Source: Panonychus citri (taxonomy: Eukaryota > Arthropoda > Arachnida > Trombidiformes > Tetranychidae). Taken from it: a DNA stretch of 64,000 bases. This document shows, in pieces, positions 33,115 through 46,728 of the stretch (within the stretch, counting starts at the first letter, position 1; every line of letters starts with the position of its first letter). The stretch covers positions 1,178,001 through 1,242,000 of the forward strand of contig NW_026515539.1 of NCBI RefSeq assembly GCF_014898815.1, given 5' to 3'. The notes below the pieces were generated by a model, which saw nothing but the letters and a program-made list of their open reading frames with translations, was not told the origin of the DNA and did not search any database. Position numbers and translations under genes: made by a program.

Positions 33115-36100
33115 CTTGTTCACAAACAATTCAAATCAATAAGAAAAAAAATCCATCGAAAAGAAAAACAAAATCTATTATATCTTTCACCTTAAACAAT
33201 TTGAATCAAGTTTTGTTTTCCATCGTGATTAACTCAGAATAGTTGATAAACAATTAAGAAAAACAAAAGGACAATTAACTTTTTCCCAATAATTTGAATT
33301 ATCTACTTTTCATTAACTGATTAACCTTGATAACAATAGTTAATAAAATAATTATTGATTTCAATTGGATTGTAAGTATCAATTGAATTTGAGAATAGCA
33401 ATTAGAGTGAATTAATGAGTGATCATTGTCGTAGAGAAATTAATATTAATCGTAACAATTAATTGAGAAAATCATGTTAACTCTAAGGTGAGGTTACATT
33501 TTTATTCATATTTATTATGTTGATCAAATTGATTATCTAATTTACTTGATCGATATTTAATTAGGTCATATTTTGGTCTTATGAGAGGTTCAAGGTTAAT
33601 TAGTCGTTCTGACGATAATTGTTCAGTAGTAATCAATTTGATTTAAAGAGACATTGGTTTTCTATTCCTTGATTTTAATTCAATTGTTAATCTAATAGTC
33701 AACAATCAATATCAACTTAGTCAATCAACTGTCTTATTAATTAGCATCAATTGAATCAATAGCAAGTATCATAAAATTGATCTTTAATCAAAGTTTGAAA
33801 AGTCATAAATATCAGTTGATGGTTAATTTGATGACAATTAATTGTTGGTAAAAAGTTTGACCATCAACATTGAATTGAATATAAATTAAGAAAATATTAT
33901 TATTGTAACATAATTAATTGTTGTGAGTCATTTAATTGCAACTTGTATTATCAAATTTTCATGATTACCTGTTGAAAAGTTTCATCTTAATCATTGTTAT
34001 GATTTGGATAAATTGCTAATCAACAACAACACTTAAAATATCAAATTAAATCAAATCAATGAGAATCAGCTAATAATAGTTTAACAATAAGGCAACAATT
34101 TATTAATACAATTATTAACCAAGGTAATTTACTTGAAAGATTATAATCAACACACAACAATTATTATTAATAATCACTAATCGTTAGAAATAGTTACGAT
34201 TTCCTTGTCATCACTATTAACTAATAACAATTAGATAATTGTGTTGATTGTTTAATAAGATCCAAATAGTACAAAAGATAATCAAAAAATAATATAATCT
34301 AATTTAACCTTAGTTGATTGTTACCTTGATGGAGACATCATCAGCTGTAATGTTTTCTTGACCATTGTTACAATTAGTTGATTGTTATTATTATCAATGT
34401 TTTCGCGTTATTGTATTAATATATTAAATCAACTGATTCGTTAATTAACAATTGAATTTTAAGGCCAAGAACATGGATATTAATTGTTTAGTTTAATTTT
34501 CATTCACAATTAGAGGCCTTTAGGTTTTCCTGGATTCCAATTAAATTTGTTTAATCAACTTGATTCAATTGATTTGGTTTAATTGTCCTTGCTTCTAATA
34601 CTATTAATCTACGTTTTATTAATCACAATTTAATAGTTTAAAGTTGTATGTAAACAAGTGAAATGTGTTTAACAATTTAATCAACTGTAATTAAGCTGTT
34701 CTTTTGATTTAATTGCTTCTGGATTAACTGTTCGTATCCTCGAAATGATTAGTGGCTTTCTTGGTGTTATAACAAACACGAAATGATTAAGATGACGATG
34801 ATCAATGAGCTTTAGGTCCAAATTAATCAATTGTCCTTAATTGAGTTAATTTAATTAGAGTATATTGATTGTTTGGAGGAGGAAAAGTACAGAGTCGTAA
34901 GAGGAAAAGTGTGAACATCAATCAATAGAAATCAATTGGATCGACTATTAATCTTATCTAATTAATTTGATTCGGCAATTGATCCCTCTCTCATTTGGAT
35001 AATCTTAATTCAGTTGAGCAACAATTTAAGGCTCAGGTTAATCTGTTAATTATTACAATCGCTCAAGGCCAGAATTGAATTGAATCAAAATTGATCAGAT
35101 CATCATCATCACCAAATGATTGATTATCAAGTTTTAAAGTCAATTGATATTTTTATTTTTATGATTAAGAAAATTATCAACTGGATTAACTAATCACTAT
35201 CAAAATGAAAATGCTCAAAATCAATTGACCAATTGTCTGAAAAGGTTGTTAACCAGATTAAAAATTAATCTCTCTTGATTATTGAAGGTAACAAATCTAA
35301 TCAATAACAATTAATATTCACATAAAAATATTACAAATAAATCGTAATATTTACAATTAAAATTACTCCAAGGAAGATAATTAAATATTAGTAACAATCA
35401 TTTACATGCAAACAATTAGGATCTTAAACTTAACGATTTCACCTTAATTACTTCAATTTCAATTGAATGATGAATAAACTAATTGTAATTTAATCTAATT
35501 TTGTCAAACTCACACTTAATGTAAACATAACATTGTAAATCCAATAACAATGAGACCATTAATTTAAATTGTTACCCAACTAATACATATCGTTGAGGAT
35601 TTACAATTGAATTAATTACCAATTGAATATTGTCTTGATTAACCTTGACCTTACCATTTTTACATTGGTCAATTGAATTGGTCAATTGTAAAAATAAATT
35701 AAACTTTTGTAAATGATCAAGGTAACAACAATTAACTTGAGTAACAAAAATGTTCACTCCCAATAAGTAAAAGTTAAAGTTAAATAGTTAAATTAAATTT
35801 CATTTGGTGTAACAATCAGTTGCCATCATCATCATGATTTAATTTTCACCGAAACAATTAACACAAAAGATTTTATATTTTCTGGTAAAAATTTAAATCA
35901 ATTAAAAGGCAAAATAGTGGATCTAAATTGTTGATGAAAAGTGTAAAAATTTATACCAACAATTAAGTTCAGATGATTAACCAAACTAATCCTAACTAAT
36001 AATTAACTACTACTAACAACAAGGTTGCATTTGATTGGGTCGATCGGTCATTAATATTGATTAACTTAATTATTATGGTTAAAATTTTCAATCAATTTGC

Positions 36101-39100
36101 TTTTTTGTTAAACAATTTGATCTAAATCAACAAAATTAATGATTATTATTAGATTGATTTATCAAAGTTAAGGCGTTGAAAGAATTGAAATCAATTTTAA
36201 TTACAAATAATTAAGACAGTAAGTAGCTTGAATTGGTTTGGAAATTTTAATTTTCTCAGTAATCAAAAGATTAATTTAGTTGAGAAAATGAATTAAACTC
36301 AAACAATTAAACAGGTAAGACCTTGAAATCTACAATTAACTTAAATATCCTCGGAAATAGTTGGAGAAAAGTTTTTTATACTTTAATTGTTGTTGTTAAA
36401 TTGATTAGTAATTTAAATTGTTGTGAAAATGAAAGAGACTCATTTTCATTGATTAAGAAAAGTTTAATCATAACAATTTACTTATGGGTTTGTCTTGATT
36501 GGCACAATTGTTACTATTGTTGTTGTTGTTTTATAAAATAAATTGTTTCAGAATCAAAATTAATCATTTGGTCAGTTTGATTATTACAATTAAAATTGTT
36601 TATCAAAATTGAATCAAATTCATAAATGGCTATTCAAAAGGTGTGAATGATTAATTAACTATTGATCAAGTTTTAATAAACTTTGTTATTTGTTGTCTCT
36701 TTGATCAGAATGATTATTGAAACCAAATGATTAAGCAAATGGTTGATTAACTGATCACTAAAAGTTAATTGTTGTTAGTTTGTAAATAATTAGCATTAGA
36801 ATGCTAATAATTAACGATGAGGAAAATAGTTTTAAATTATAAATAGTCAAGGGTTTTTATCTTAATCATTTCAATGAAATTTGGTCTAAATCATCTGAAT
36901 AGAAGGTTAATTAATCTCTAATCATGTTTTCATTATTATTACAATTAAGAAGAAAAATTTATTATATTATGACGCTTAGAATGATTGAATTTCTTATCCT
37001 AATCATGATCTGATTTTATTTTCGTGGCTTCTTAATTGTTGTTGCTACTTAATTCTGGCTTCCTTCACGATTTACATGATTATCTACAATTAAACAATGA
37101 TTTTGACCGTTAATTGTTGTTTAACAATGTTGCTATTCGTATTACGATTAAATTGTTGGGGGTGTTTACTGAGTTGATTGTTGACTTTGATCTGTTATAT
37201 TTTTGATCAATGTTGATATTCAATGGTCAGGGTAACCCCTAACAAGGTTAAATTGTTGATTGTTGATTGTTGTTGATTTAAATTGCTCCTTTAATGTTTT
37301 AATTGTTACGATTCAAGTAATATTAGTTATTTAATCGTTTCTCTTTTGATTGATAATTTTCCTTGTGATAACTGTAGTATTCATTTCGTTTCATTTGATT
37401 GTAAAAGTTAATTACAAATGACAAGTTAACAATCAACTTGTTGGTATAACGATAGTGATGATTAATGATGATGGCGACTCGTGACTTGATTAACTACTGT
37501 GTCAAATTGTTACTGTTAACAGATTAACACTAATTAGTTTTGATTAAATTTGACAAGTCACTCAAATCATTTGGCCAGTTAAATGTTAATATTTGAAAAC
37601 AATTTAAGATAAATAACATTTCCAATCGTTAATCTTGATAATCATCAGCTAATCATTTTCAACAATTTATCAAATTGTCATCAATACTTAAAATGAAAAA
37701 CTTTCAATTTAAATTGTTAACATTTGTTTTCCGTATTGTTTGTCTATCTGAAAAACAAAGTGACAGTTATAAAATTAGAATCAACTTAATTTGATTAAAA
37801 TCAATAAGATCAACAGGAAATTAAATTTAATCTTGAAAATTGACAATTAAATTCACCTAAATCTCAATCTTGTTTAATGGTTGATCTATTTATTAGTAAT
37901 TAATAACTAATTGTTACCTATCCGTGCCGGCGGAAATGGGAAACATTAATTGATTAATATCAATATTAATTGTTAATTGTTATATCTTTTCCCTTCCTTA
38001 ATCAATACAATCAATTCAATTGATCAACAGCCAACGGCCTAGATGATCATTTCCAATAATCAAATAAGATCTTAGATCTAAATGAAAACAAAAAGAAAAT
38101 AATTAACAAAATTGCAATTAGATTAAATATTATTAATTGAATCTGATAATTGAATTTTATCACAATAAGTAAATTCAATTCTGATTAAAATAATCAATAC
38201 AATGTAATTGTAATGATAATAAAAAAAAAGGATTGGTTTTGTTTGGTCAAATACTGATGGTCAAGAAAAATGATTGACTGATTTGACACCTTAACAAATA
38301 TTGATTAACTGTTGGAAAACAATTAAAGGTAAACCTTGATGATGACCGTATACATTAATCATCAATATAATTGATATCAGCTAATTACTTGAAAGGTAAC
38401 AGTTAATTTACCAATTAAAATGAAAACAAAATCATTTCCTTTTTGAGATTTACTCACAATGATTAATATCATCATGATGGAAACAATAATAACAATATGA
38501 TTAAGCTTTAAATCAGTTAACCCTTTAACTTGATCAGCATCACTTGTAATTTAAATTGTTTAAGGTTTCATGTTGTTGCTGCTGTTGATTGTTAATCAAC
38601 TGATTAATCAATTCTCATTTGTTTTCTCCTTCTAGTCTCTTCATAAACAATTAATAGTTTTCCCTTTAAATGTTTTTCCAATTTGTGGGTCACCTAAATA
38701 AGAAAGATACATAAAAATATTAATTATAATCGGAATACAATCAGAATCATTTGTGTGTTTCTATTATTTACAGTTAATTGGAAATTGAGTTAACAATCAA
38801 AATCCCAATTAGAGAGAAGCAAAAAAAAAAGAAGATGAAATAATTACAAATCTCTTATTCTCCTTCTTGTTTCAATCTATTAGAAATCTAATTGTTTTCA
38901 GATTTCATATTAATTGTTCTCATTGTACACTTACCTTTTGATTAGTATTTCTTTTTTCTTCTTATGTATATTAACTAATCTTTAATAAGATTCAATTCTC
39001 ATTAAATTATCCTTTTCAAGGTCAATTCCAGAATGACAGTTACAAATACTAATAAATGATCTTCAACAATCAATGATAATCCTTTGTAAATGATTTGATT

Positions 39101-42100
39101 ATGTATCTGGTTATGGTCAACGGTTTGTTATTATCCATCACTCCTCCTCAATAATTGATTCAATTGATAGTTTCACTTGATGGCTTAGTGGTCAACGAAC
39201 AATTAAACAGCAATCTAATTGTAATACAATCAGATGAGATAAATATATATTCCTACTTAATTGAAGAAAGTCAGGAAACACCTAATCCATTGTAAGAATG
39301 AGTGTTTTGATTGTAAATGAATATAGAGAGATCCATTGTTTTAATTATTCCACCATTGAAAACCAATAGACAACAATTAAGAAGGAGTATTAATGGAGAC
39401 ATCGCCCATAAAGAAAAAAAAATATTAAATTAGTAAACAATCAAATCAACATTGACATATAATGAGAAACAATTATTATTAAAAATAAACCAATACACTT
39501 ACCCATTGAACAGAATCAAGATCAAGTTGAACACAATTAAAGGCCTAAGATTTGTTTTACTTTAAACAAGTTGATCCTTGAAGTGAAAACAATAAAGTAA
39601 ACATTAAACTACAATTAAATTGTAATCGATTCCAATAAAAGTGGTTAAGATGATTAATCCATTAAATTGAACAATAACAAAGAGAATCAAATTTACCAAT
39701 GATAACATGTGATCGTAGGTGTTGATGTTCAATGTTAATCCAATTAGAATGTGCAACTTTTGTCTTTCAATTAATTGAAGATCATTCAATACATGAGTTG
39801 AACGAGATCATGAAGTCATGATGACACAGAGATGTAACAATAGATTAGAAAACTTGTTCATGAACATTTAAAAAAAAATTAACTTGAAGATTATCATGAA
39901 GATTAACATGAAGCTGAGGAAGACTGTTCAATCAGCTGAGCGAAGTCTGTGGACGCAACTCTCGTAATTTATGAGAGCGATCACATGAAAAAAAATTCTA
40001 CATGAGGTTTCACCGAAACAAGCTCATTACGCTATGCTGAACGCAAAAAGTTCAATTAATGATTAGAAAAAAAAGAAAAGAATTAAATATTTGATTGTAT
40101 TGATTGATTAATCCTTTTCTTCAATCGTTTTTCCCTTTGAGATCAATTTCTTTGTTTATTTTTCTGTTGATTGTTGATCATTTGAACATTTAAACTTTAA
40201 CTGTCGTGATGAAATTTGATTTTGCTAATTATTCAAGGTGATTGTCTCTAATGGTTCCAAATGATTTGTCAAATTGTTTGGATTATATTTCGTTGACAAA
40301 ATTGATTTACCTTTGACATCGTTGCGTGACAAAAGAGAAGAGATTAATTGATTTGTTTCACTTTTATCGCAATTGTGATTAAAATTGTCACTGGTGATCA
40401 ACTATTAATTGTGGACAAAAAGATCCTGTTTAACATTACACTCACTCACAAATGGATTAATTGTAACTTCCTGGATTCTAATGATTAACATTTATCAGGT
40501 TTGTCGAATGTTTATCATTTTCTTTTCTTTTTCTCTAATTTATTGACTTTTTTTTTCTTCTATTCTAAACTTATAATTTGTTCATTCTACAGGTTGATAG
40601 AGAAATTTTATCATCAACTCAACATTGACAGTAGACAATCAGACATGACTTATTAACATTCACAGCATCATCATCATCATCACCGTTATCAACTAATCAA
40701 TTGTCTATATTACCAGTGAGCAATTACATGTATTATTTACCTTCAAAATTGTAATTTAAACAATTGAACCGATGAAGATTTATATCCAAAACCAGGTATT
40801 AATATAAATCATGTTATCGTTCATCATGTTGATCATTTATTTGTCTAATAATTATTGTTATTAATATTTTCTCATTTCTTTGATTCTTTTAGTAGTTGAG
40901 CAATTGGACCTAACCTTGTAATCAAAAGACTCCAGGAAACATTGTTAATACATCAATCGTATCAAGATAACTCATTAATTATCATAGTTATCAAATTATG
41001 TTACTAATCAATATTGATTATTGGTTTCAATGGTCAACCACCAACACTATCTGACCAATAATCACACACATTCAATTAACCTTGTTAGATGGGAAACTTA
41101 TTTATTCAATGGTAATCGGATAATCAACTTTTGTTTGATTGTTGTTATTTAATTCCAGGTAAATTACTAATCCATCTAATCATCTGATAGTTTCAATGTT
41201 TAGGTAAAAGGTCGACTGTAATCTATACCTGATGATTTATTTCAACGTAATGATTTAATAATTATCAATACACTTGAATAAACAAAACAGGTAAGGTAAC
41301 ACTGATTATAACTATTAACAATTTTGTTAATTATTCTCAAATCAAATCAATTCTAATTATCATTCCTTTAGTTTTTCACTTTTAAATACAGCTTATGATC
41401 ACTGTAATTACAGTCACGATGGAACATAAAAGAACAACAATTAAACTAATCAATTGATTCTCTACTCAATTAATCAACAATATTGGTGAGAAAAGGGTGG
41501 AGATAGATTTCTATTCAATTTCCATCATGATTAAATCTTAATTTCATATTTTTAGTTACTGGAATTACTCGGATATTGGTAAACAATTACAATCATCGAA
41601 AAGTGTATAAACTTCCAGAGTAATTAAGATTCTATCACGAAAATGATCACTCACGCATTACCACACAATCAACGTATCTTGATTGTAAGCAAATTTGATT
41701 AGGAATCACAATTTGGTTAATTGGTTCAACAAGGGGTCAGTGGTTGATAATGATAATGGTCAGTTTGAATTTTCCATCAAAAAAGTTGATTTTTCTCACT
41801 CAATTCTATTGACTGTTATCAATATTTGGTCGTTTTCGGGCGTTGGTTTTATTACTAAATAGAGTTAATTTATTTCGTATTATAATTATTTAACCAACTT
41901 ATTTAATCGTTTATCTAATTATTTGCTTATTATTCAATAGATTGGATCTAAAGTATTCACTGAAATTCATTGATTATCATCAACAATTATGCTGCTGACC
42001 AAGAAGCTGGAGAGATTAATGAATAGAATTTGGTTATATCGATTAACTCCTACGGATTAATTGTGAATAATTGACTGATTGAAATTAACCTTTCAAATGA

Positions 42101-45100
42101 TTAGGACGATTGAAGATGATGATAAACAATCAACCTGCTGAAATACAAATCGTGGTTAATTTGAACAATTTACATACATTAACCATCACGTTTCCGTCAT
42201 ACAATCAAATCAAAACTTTCAACTCATAAAAACAACAATTAACCCTAATGATTAAAAATCTCTGGCATATCTAGTTGATAAGGCCTGATTAATTAATAAG
42301 ACGTGGACATTTGGACATTTTGATTTCGGACCAAAGATTAACAAACTGGGATAAAGTTTCATTGTAATCAACTGATAATCATCAGCTGACAATTAAATTA
42401 ACTACTAAATCATCATCATCACTAATCTTTTTTCAAGGTAACTTCAAGTTATCAACCTAACTAATTGTAATGGTTAGTTAAGTATAGTTGATAGTTAATC
42501 GTAATAAAAACAAATTTCCTGTTTTTTTTTTACTCTAAACTTTAAACAATTAACTTGATGATGGAACGTGATGATAAGAATTAAAAGAATTAATTTAAAT
42601 AGTAGTTAATTGATCACAGAAAAAAGTTGTATAATAATCATGATAATAAGATTAATTTAAGATGCTGATGATTAAGATGATGATTTAGCTATGAATATTT
42701 AGAAGTTTCTTCAAATTCATTTTTATGTGTGACTTTTTAATACAATTTTGAAGGTTAAAAAGTAAAATATAACAATTAATTAATTCAGTGTAAAAAGAAT
42801 AGTTAATTGTGATTAAATCCTTGTCAAATGAATCGTTGATAATAATAATGATTATCTGTTTAGGAAGATGATGAAGATTAGAAACAATTTTTGTTTACAT
42901 TCAAGGAAATGGTTAATTATCTTAACAATTTAATTTGGATCTAGAAGCAGAACAATTTAAAAATGATGGATTAAAAAACCTTGTTAATTATAATGATGAT
43001 TATTATTCAAATCAATTTGATTTCTTGACAACACCAAACCCAATTTAATGCCAATCAGTTGATTATCTAGGCCCTATTGGTATTGGTAATTATTTTTCAC
43101 TCTTAATTTAACACCCCAATTAATATTGATTGTAATTGTAGTCTTTTTTTTTAATGATTAAACTAACAATTTATCATTTCTAACTATCAAATAATGATGA
43201 TGGTTACTTTTGATTGGTGATGTTTTCATTTTAATTGTAAACCGCTAATTAATGTGTCACTTTGTTACAATCTAATGTTTTCATAATCACAGTTAATTGA
43301 TTACCTGTTTCATTCAATTATATGCAGCAATTAAATCAACAGTCAACTTTAATTATGATGATGAGCCAATGTCCAAGTTAATTGACTTAAAATTATTAAT
43401 TATCTTTGAACAATCAGACTAGTATTTTGTATTGATTAAATGGTGTTTTAATTTTATATTCAATTTTACCTGAAATTAACTAATGATGGATATTGATTGT
43501 TGATTAAGAGTAGGAGTTAATTGTTGTGGTTGAAAATTGTAACAATTAACACACAGGCTAATTCCGTGTAAGGTCAAATTGTTTGTTAAGGTGAGGTTTT
43601 GATTGTTGGTGATTAATTTACGTCCAATCAATTAATCTAGATTAACTATTAATCAAGAAAAATAGTTAAATTAATAACAACAATTTAGGAGTAACCTTAA
43701 CATGTTGATTGGGACAAAAGGTGCTAATTAATCAATAACAATCAATTCAATAATTTTGGTAAAAAGTTAATTGTTCAGATCAATTGATTATTATGATGAC
43801 CCTTGATTTTTGTTATTATCAATTGTTAATTAATGTTTAATTGTTTTCCTTCAATTTTCATCATTAACATGATCATTTGGATACTGATTATGAAATTTTC
43901 AACAATAGTTTTAGTTAAATTAAGTTAATAACAGAAAATATAATTTAATAAATAAATTGTTGTTGATTTAAATTTTGCTAATTATCATAACAATTAACAA
44001 TATCTCTTGTGAACAAAAAAGAGGAAACAATTTACCGTTTTTATAGTTATTAATTGTGATGATAAGCGTTTAACTATTAATAATTAACCGTTGATTGTTG
44101 TACTTTCTTAATCAGTAGGAGACTCAATTAACAATTAACAAGCGTGGTGTATCCCAATTAACCTTGAAGGTGGTAAAATAAACAATTTAAATTGTTGATC
44201 ATCACAATTGAGTGGCAGACTTTTCAATTATATTTAAGGAAATATGAACAATGAGATTAAAAAAGCCAACAATTAAGAAATGATTGAGTTAATCAACTTA
44301 ATTTTACTTTGCACTTCTCCAACTATTACAAGTAGTTAGCTAATGACATGCATGTATTTTAATCTTGACAATTTAATCAATTGTTAAATTGTCCTTACCT
44401 TGATTCATTTCTCTTCACTTTTTCAGCTAATTGTTACTGAGAATTGTCCATCAATTAAGTTCCAAGTTAATTGTTACATTAAAACAATATGTGATTCGAT
44501 TAGTTTATTGATTACTCGAGTTTATGATTAATAATCTTGAGTTAATTGTTTATAGCTAATAATTATAATTGATTAATGAACCAATTTTTACCTTTAAGAT
44601 TGATTAAATCTTAATGATTAGTAAATTCACTTCAGCTTTGATCATTGTTATTAATGATGAAATTGTTTATTTCAAACAATTAACTCTGATGATTGCAAAT
44701 TTGATTTAATTGGTGACAAAAAAGATGATTAATTTTTATTATCAGATTGTATTTGGTTAATTAGCCTCTGTTGGAATAGTTGTTAAGTTGATTTTGATTC
44801 AAATTAGTTGAATAAAATTAACTGTGATCAATTAAATCAATAACTTTGGGCTGGGCTCTTAGTTAAATTAGAGGAGTGGGAATTGTTAATTTTAATGTAA
44901 AAACAATACAATTTGTTGTTGATCACAATCAACTAACACTATTTAGTTAATCAATAGAAAAGATCGACAAACAATTAAATAATCATCAAAAAGATAATTA
45001 AAAAAACGATAAGGATTTAAATTCAAATGGACAAAAAGTCCAAAATGATGATTCTAATTTCGATTAATTATTCAAATAATGGTCACAATTAAATCACCTA

Positions 45101-45514
45101 ATCGGTAAGATTTAGATTGATAAACAAATCTCAATCTTTAATGTAGGAAGAGTTCAAATGATTAACTAATCGGGCGAGGCCTTCATCTTAATCGTCAAAA
45201 TCAAGGCAACAATTAAGAAGAAAAATTTTTTCGAAAGTGAAAGTTGTCGAATCAACTTTCACCTTCAATTGGGAGGTAATAGAAATGAACCAAATCCATT
45301 CCTCTGAACGTGGACACGCCTTCGGTTAAGATGATAACTCAGGTTCGAGTAGAAAGTGGCCTCGTCTTGAAGGAGGGATAAAAATGGAAGACGTAGTGGT
45401 CAGTTGAAGGAGAATGTTGGGTGGTAAGAGAAAGAGAAAGTGGAAATTCAAAGCCAAAGTAAAAGAAAGAAAATGAAGGTGACCAGTCTCTCTTTCATTC
45501 TTTCTTTCTTTCCT
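33115..45514. other. 12.4 kb AT-rich gene-poor region
   Basis: No open frame resembles a protein and no tRNA or rRNA is recognisable. The text is dominated by AACAATTAA, TTAATTGTT, ACAATCA and TGATTGT words. A segment at about 39910-40045 differs in texture and is listed separately. It could be regulatory DNA for the cuticle genes to the right, unannotated non-coding transcripts, or long introns or UTRs. Confidence 0.6.
39910..40045. other. compositional island with small hairpin
   Basis: About 135 bases with more C and G than the surroundings and few of the local AT words. It includes AGCTGAGCGAAG, GACGCAACTCTCG and CATTACGCTATGCTGAACGC. CTCTCGTAA and TTATGAGAG at 39959-39977 form a near-perfect inverted repeat. 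It could be a mobile-element remnant, a conserved element or an RNA gene; I cannot decide. Confidence 0.35.
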
Positions 45515-45541
45515 TCTCTCTCTCTCTCTCTCTCTCTCTCT
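45515..45541 (+). repeat. CT repeat upstream of cuticle gene
   Basis: An uninterrupted CT tract lies about 88 bases upstream of the TATA box of the cuticle gene. On the other strand it is a GAGAG tract, the binding sequence of GAGA-type factors. Confidence 0.85.
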
Positions 45542-45628
45542 ATGGTCAGTTTTTCTCACTCCTCCTTCGTCCACCTCTTAATCTTCATGATACTGATCCC
45601 TCTGGATTAGAACTTTTTGCTCGAATGG

Positions 45629-45635
45629 TATATAA
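45629..45635 (+). promoter_or_regulatory. TATA box of cuticle gene
   Basis: TATATAA in the context GGTATATAAACAGTTCG, about 155 bases upstream of the start codon. This suits a strong, stage-specific cuticle promoter. Confidence 0.75.
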
Positions 45636-45783
45636 ACAGTTCGACTTGGACTTTCACTTTCATTCGTTACCACTCATCACTCCAATTGGAATAATCTAAT
45701 TCACTTGTCTTTCAATTTCCGAATTTTAATTTTATTTCTTTCTTTTATTATTAATCTTATTTTCACTTTTCAACAATTTAAAT

Positions 45784-46728
45784 ATGATTCGAGTATGTTA
45801 ACTGTTCATTAATTGTGTTGATCCAATTTTTTTCATTGGATTTAATTGTGATACTAATCATTGTTTGTTTCTTTTTTCCCTTGTTTTCGTCAGTTTGTTA
45901 CATTCGTTACTCTCTTCGCCTCCGCTTATTGTGGCCTCATCGCTGCTCCAGCAGCTTATGCCCCAGCCGCCGCCATCCTCAACACCGGAGCTTCATCACA
46001 ATACAGAAGTCAGGATGTATGTTAATCAGTTGAACAACAATCAAAAAGATTGGATTAATCTCCTTCCATATTTTGACAATCTTTTCCTATGGATTTCTAA
46101 TTGTTTTCTTTTAATTTTTTTTCTATCCTTTTGTGATCGGCGGTGATCAGAATATTGGAAACTATGCTTTCGGATACAATGAAGATCATTCCACCGGTGG
46201 TACTTTCAGACGTGAAAGTGGTGATGCTTTTGGCACCAAAGTTGGATCATATGGATTACGAGATGCTGATGGTCGACTCCGAATTGTCAACTACGTCGCC
46301 GATGCTAACGGTTTCCGAGCCACAATCTCAACCAACGAACCAGGTAAATGATTGAAGACTAATCAGTTAATCAATTTGTATTAATTTCTTTTCTTATTCC
46401 AGGAACTGAGCCTCGTGATCCAGCTTCAGTCTTGATCAACAAATCGCCCGCTATCATTGCTGCTCCCGCTGTAGCTGCTCCAGTTGTTGCCGCTGCTGCT
46501 CCCGTAGCCGCTGTTTCCCCAGTTGCTGCCCCAGTTGCCGCTGTTGGTCCAGCTCCTCTTGCATATGCACCTTCATACTCAGCTCCAGCCTACGCTGCTC
46601 CAGCTTATGCTGCCCCAGCTTACGCTCCAGCTGCTTTTGCTCCATCCGCCGTTTATGGTTCACCTTACACTTACCCTGCAGCCGGTTATGGTTATGCACC
46701 ATACGGAAATTTCGGTCTCAGAAAATAG
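45784..46728 (+). CDS. RR-type chitin-binding cuticle protein, arachnid style
   Basis: Four exons (45784-45792, 45894-46016, 46151-46343, 46403-46728) give 216 residues. Exon 1 encodes only MIR, a classic cuticle-gene layout with the intron inside the signal peptide (MIRFVTFVTLFASAYCGLIA). An Ala/Pro-rich segment precedes the Rebers-Riddiford region at residues about 45-108: YAFGYNEDH, then KVGSYGLRDADGRLRIVNYV and ADANGFRATISTNEPG. The GSYxLxDADGRxRxVxYVADxxGFRAxxxTNEPG form is characteristic of arachnid cuticle proteins. The C-terminal half is made of AAP/AAPV and SAPAYAAPAYA repeats, typical of flexible cuticle, and ends GNFGLRK. The product is secreted into the cuticle and binds chitin. 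A TATA box and a CT tract lie upstream. Confidence 0.94.

Noticed and set aside
33115..45514. Search for transposase or reverse transcriptase genes in the gene desert
   Set aside because: No open frame with recognisable transposon motifs was found; only short chance frames occur.
45326..45574. Minus-strand open frame upstream of the cuticle gene
   Set aside because: It runs through the CT repeat (Arg-Glu dipeptides) and has no signal or domain.
46454..46702. Gln/Leu-rich open frames on both strands over the cuticle gene tail
   Set aside because: Out-of-frame readings of Ala/Pro repeats of the RR cuticle protein.
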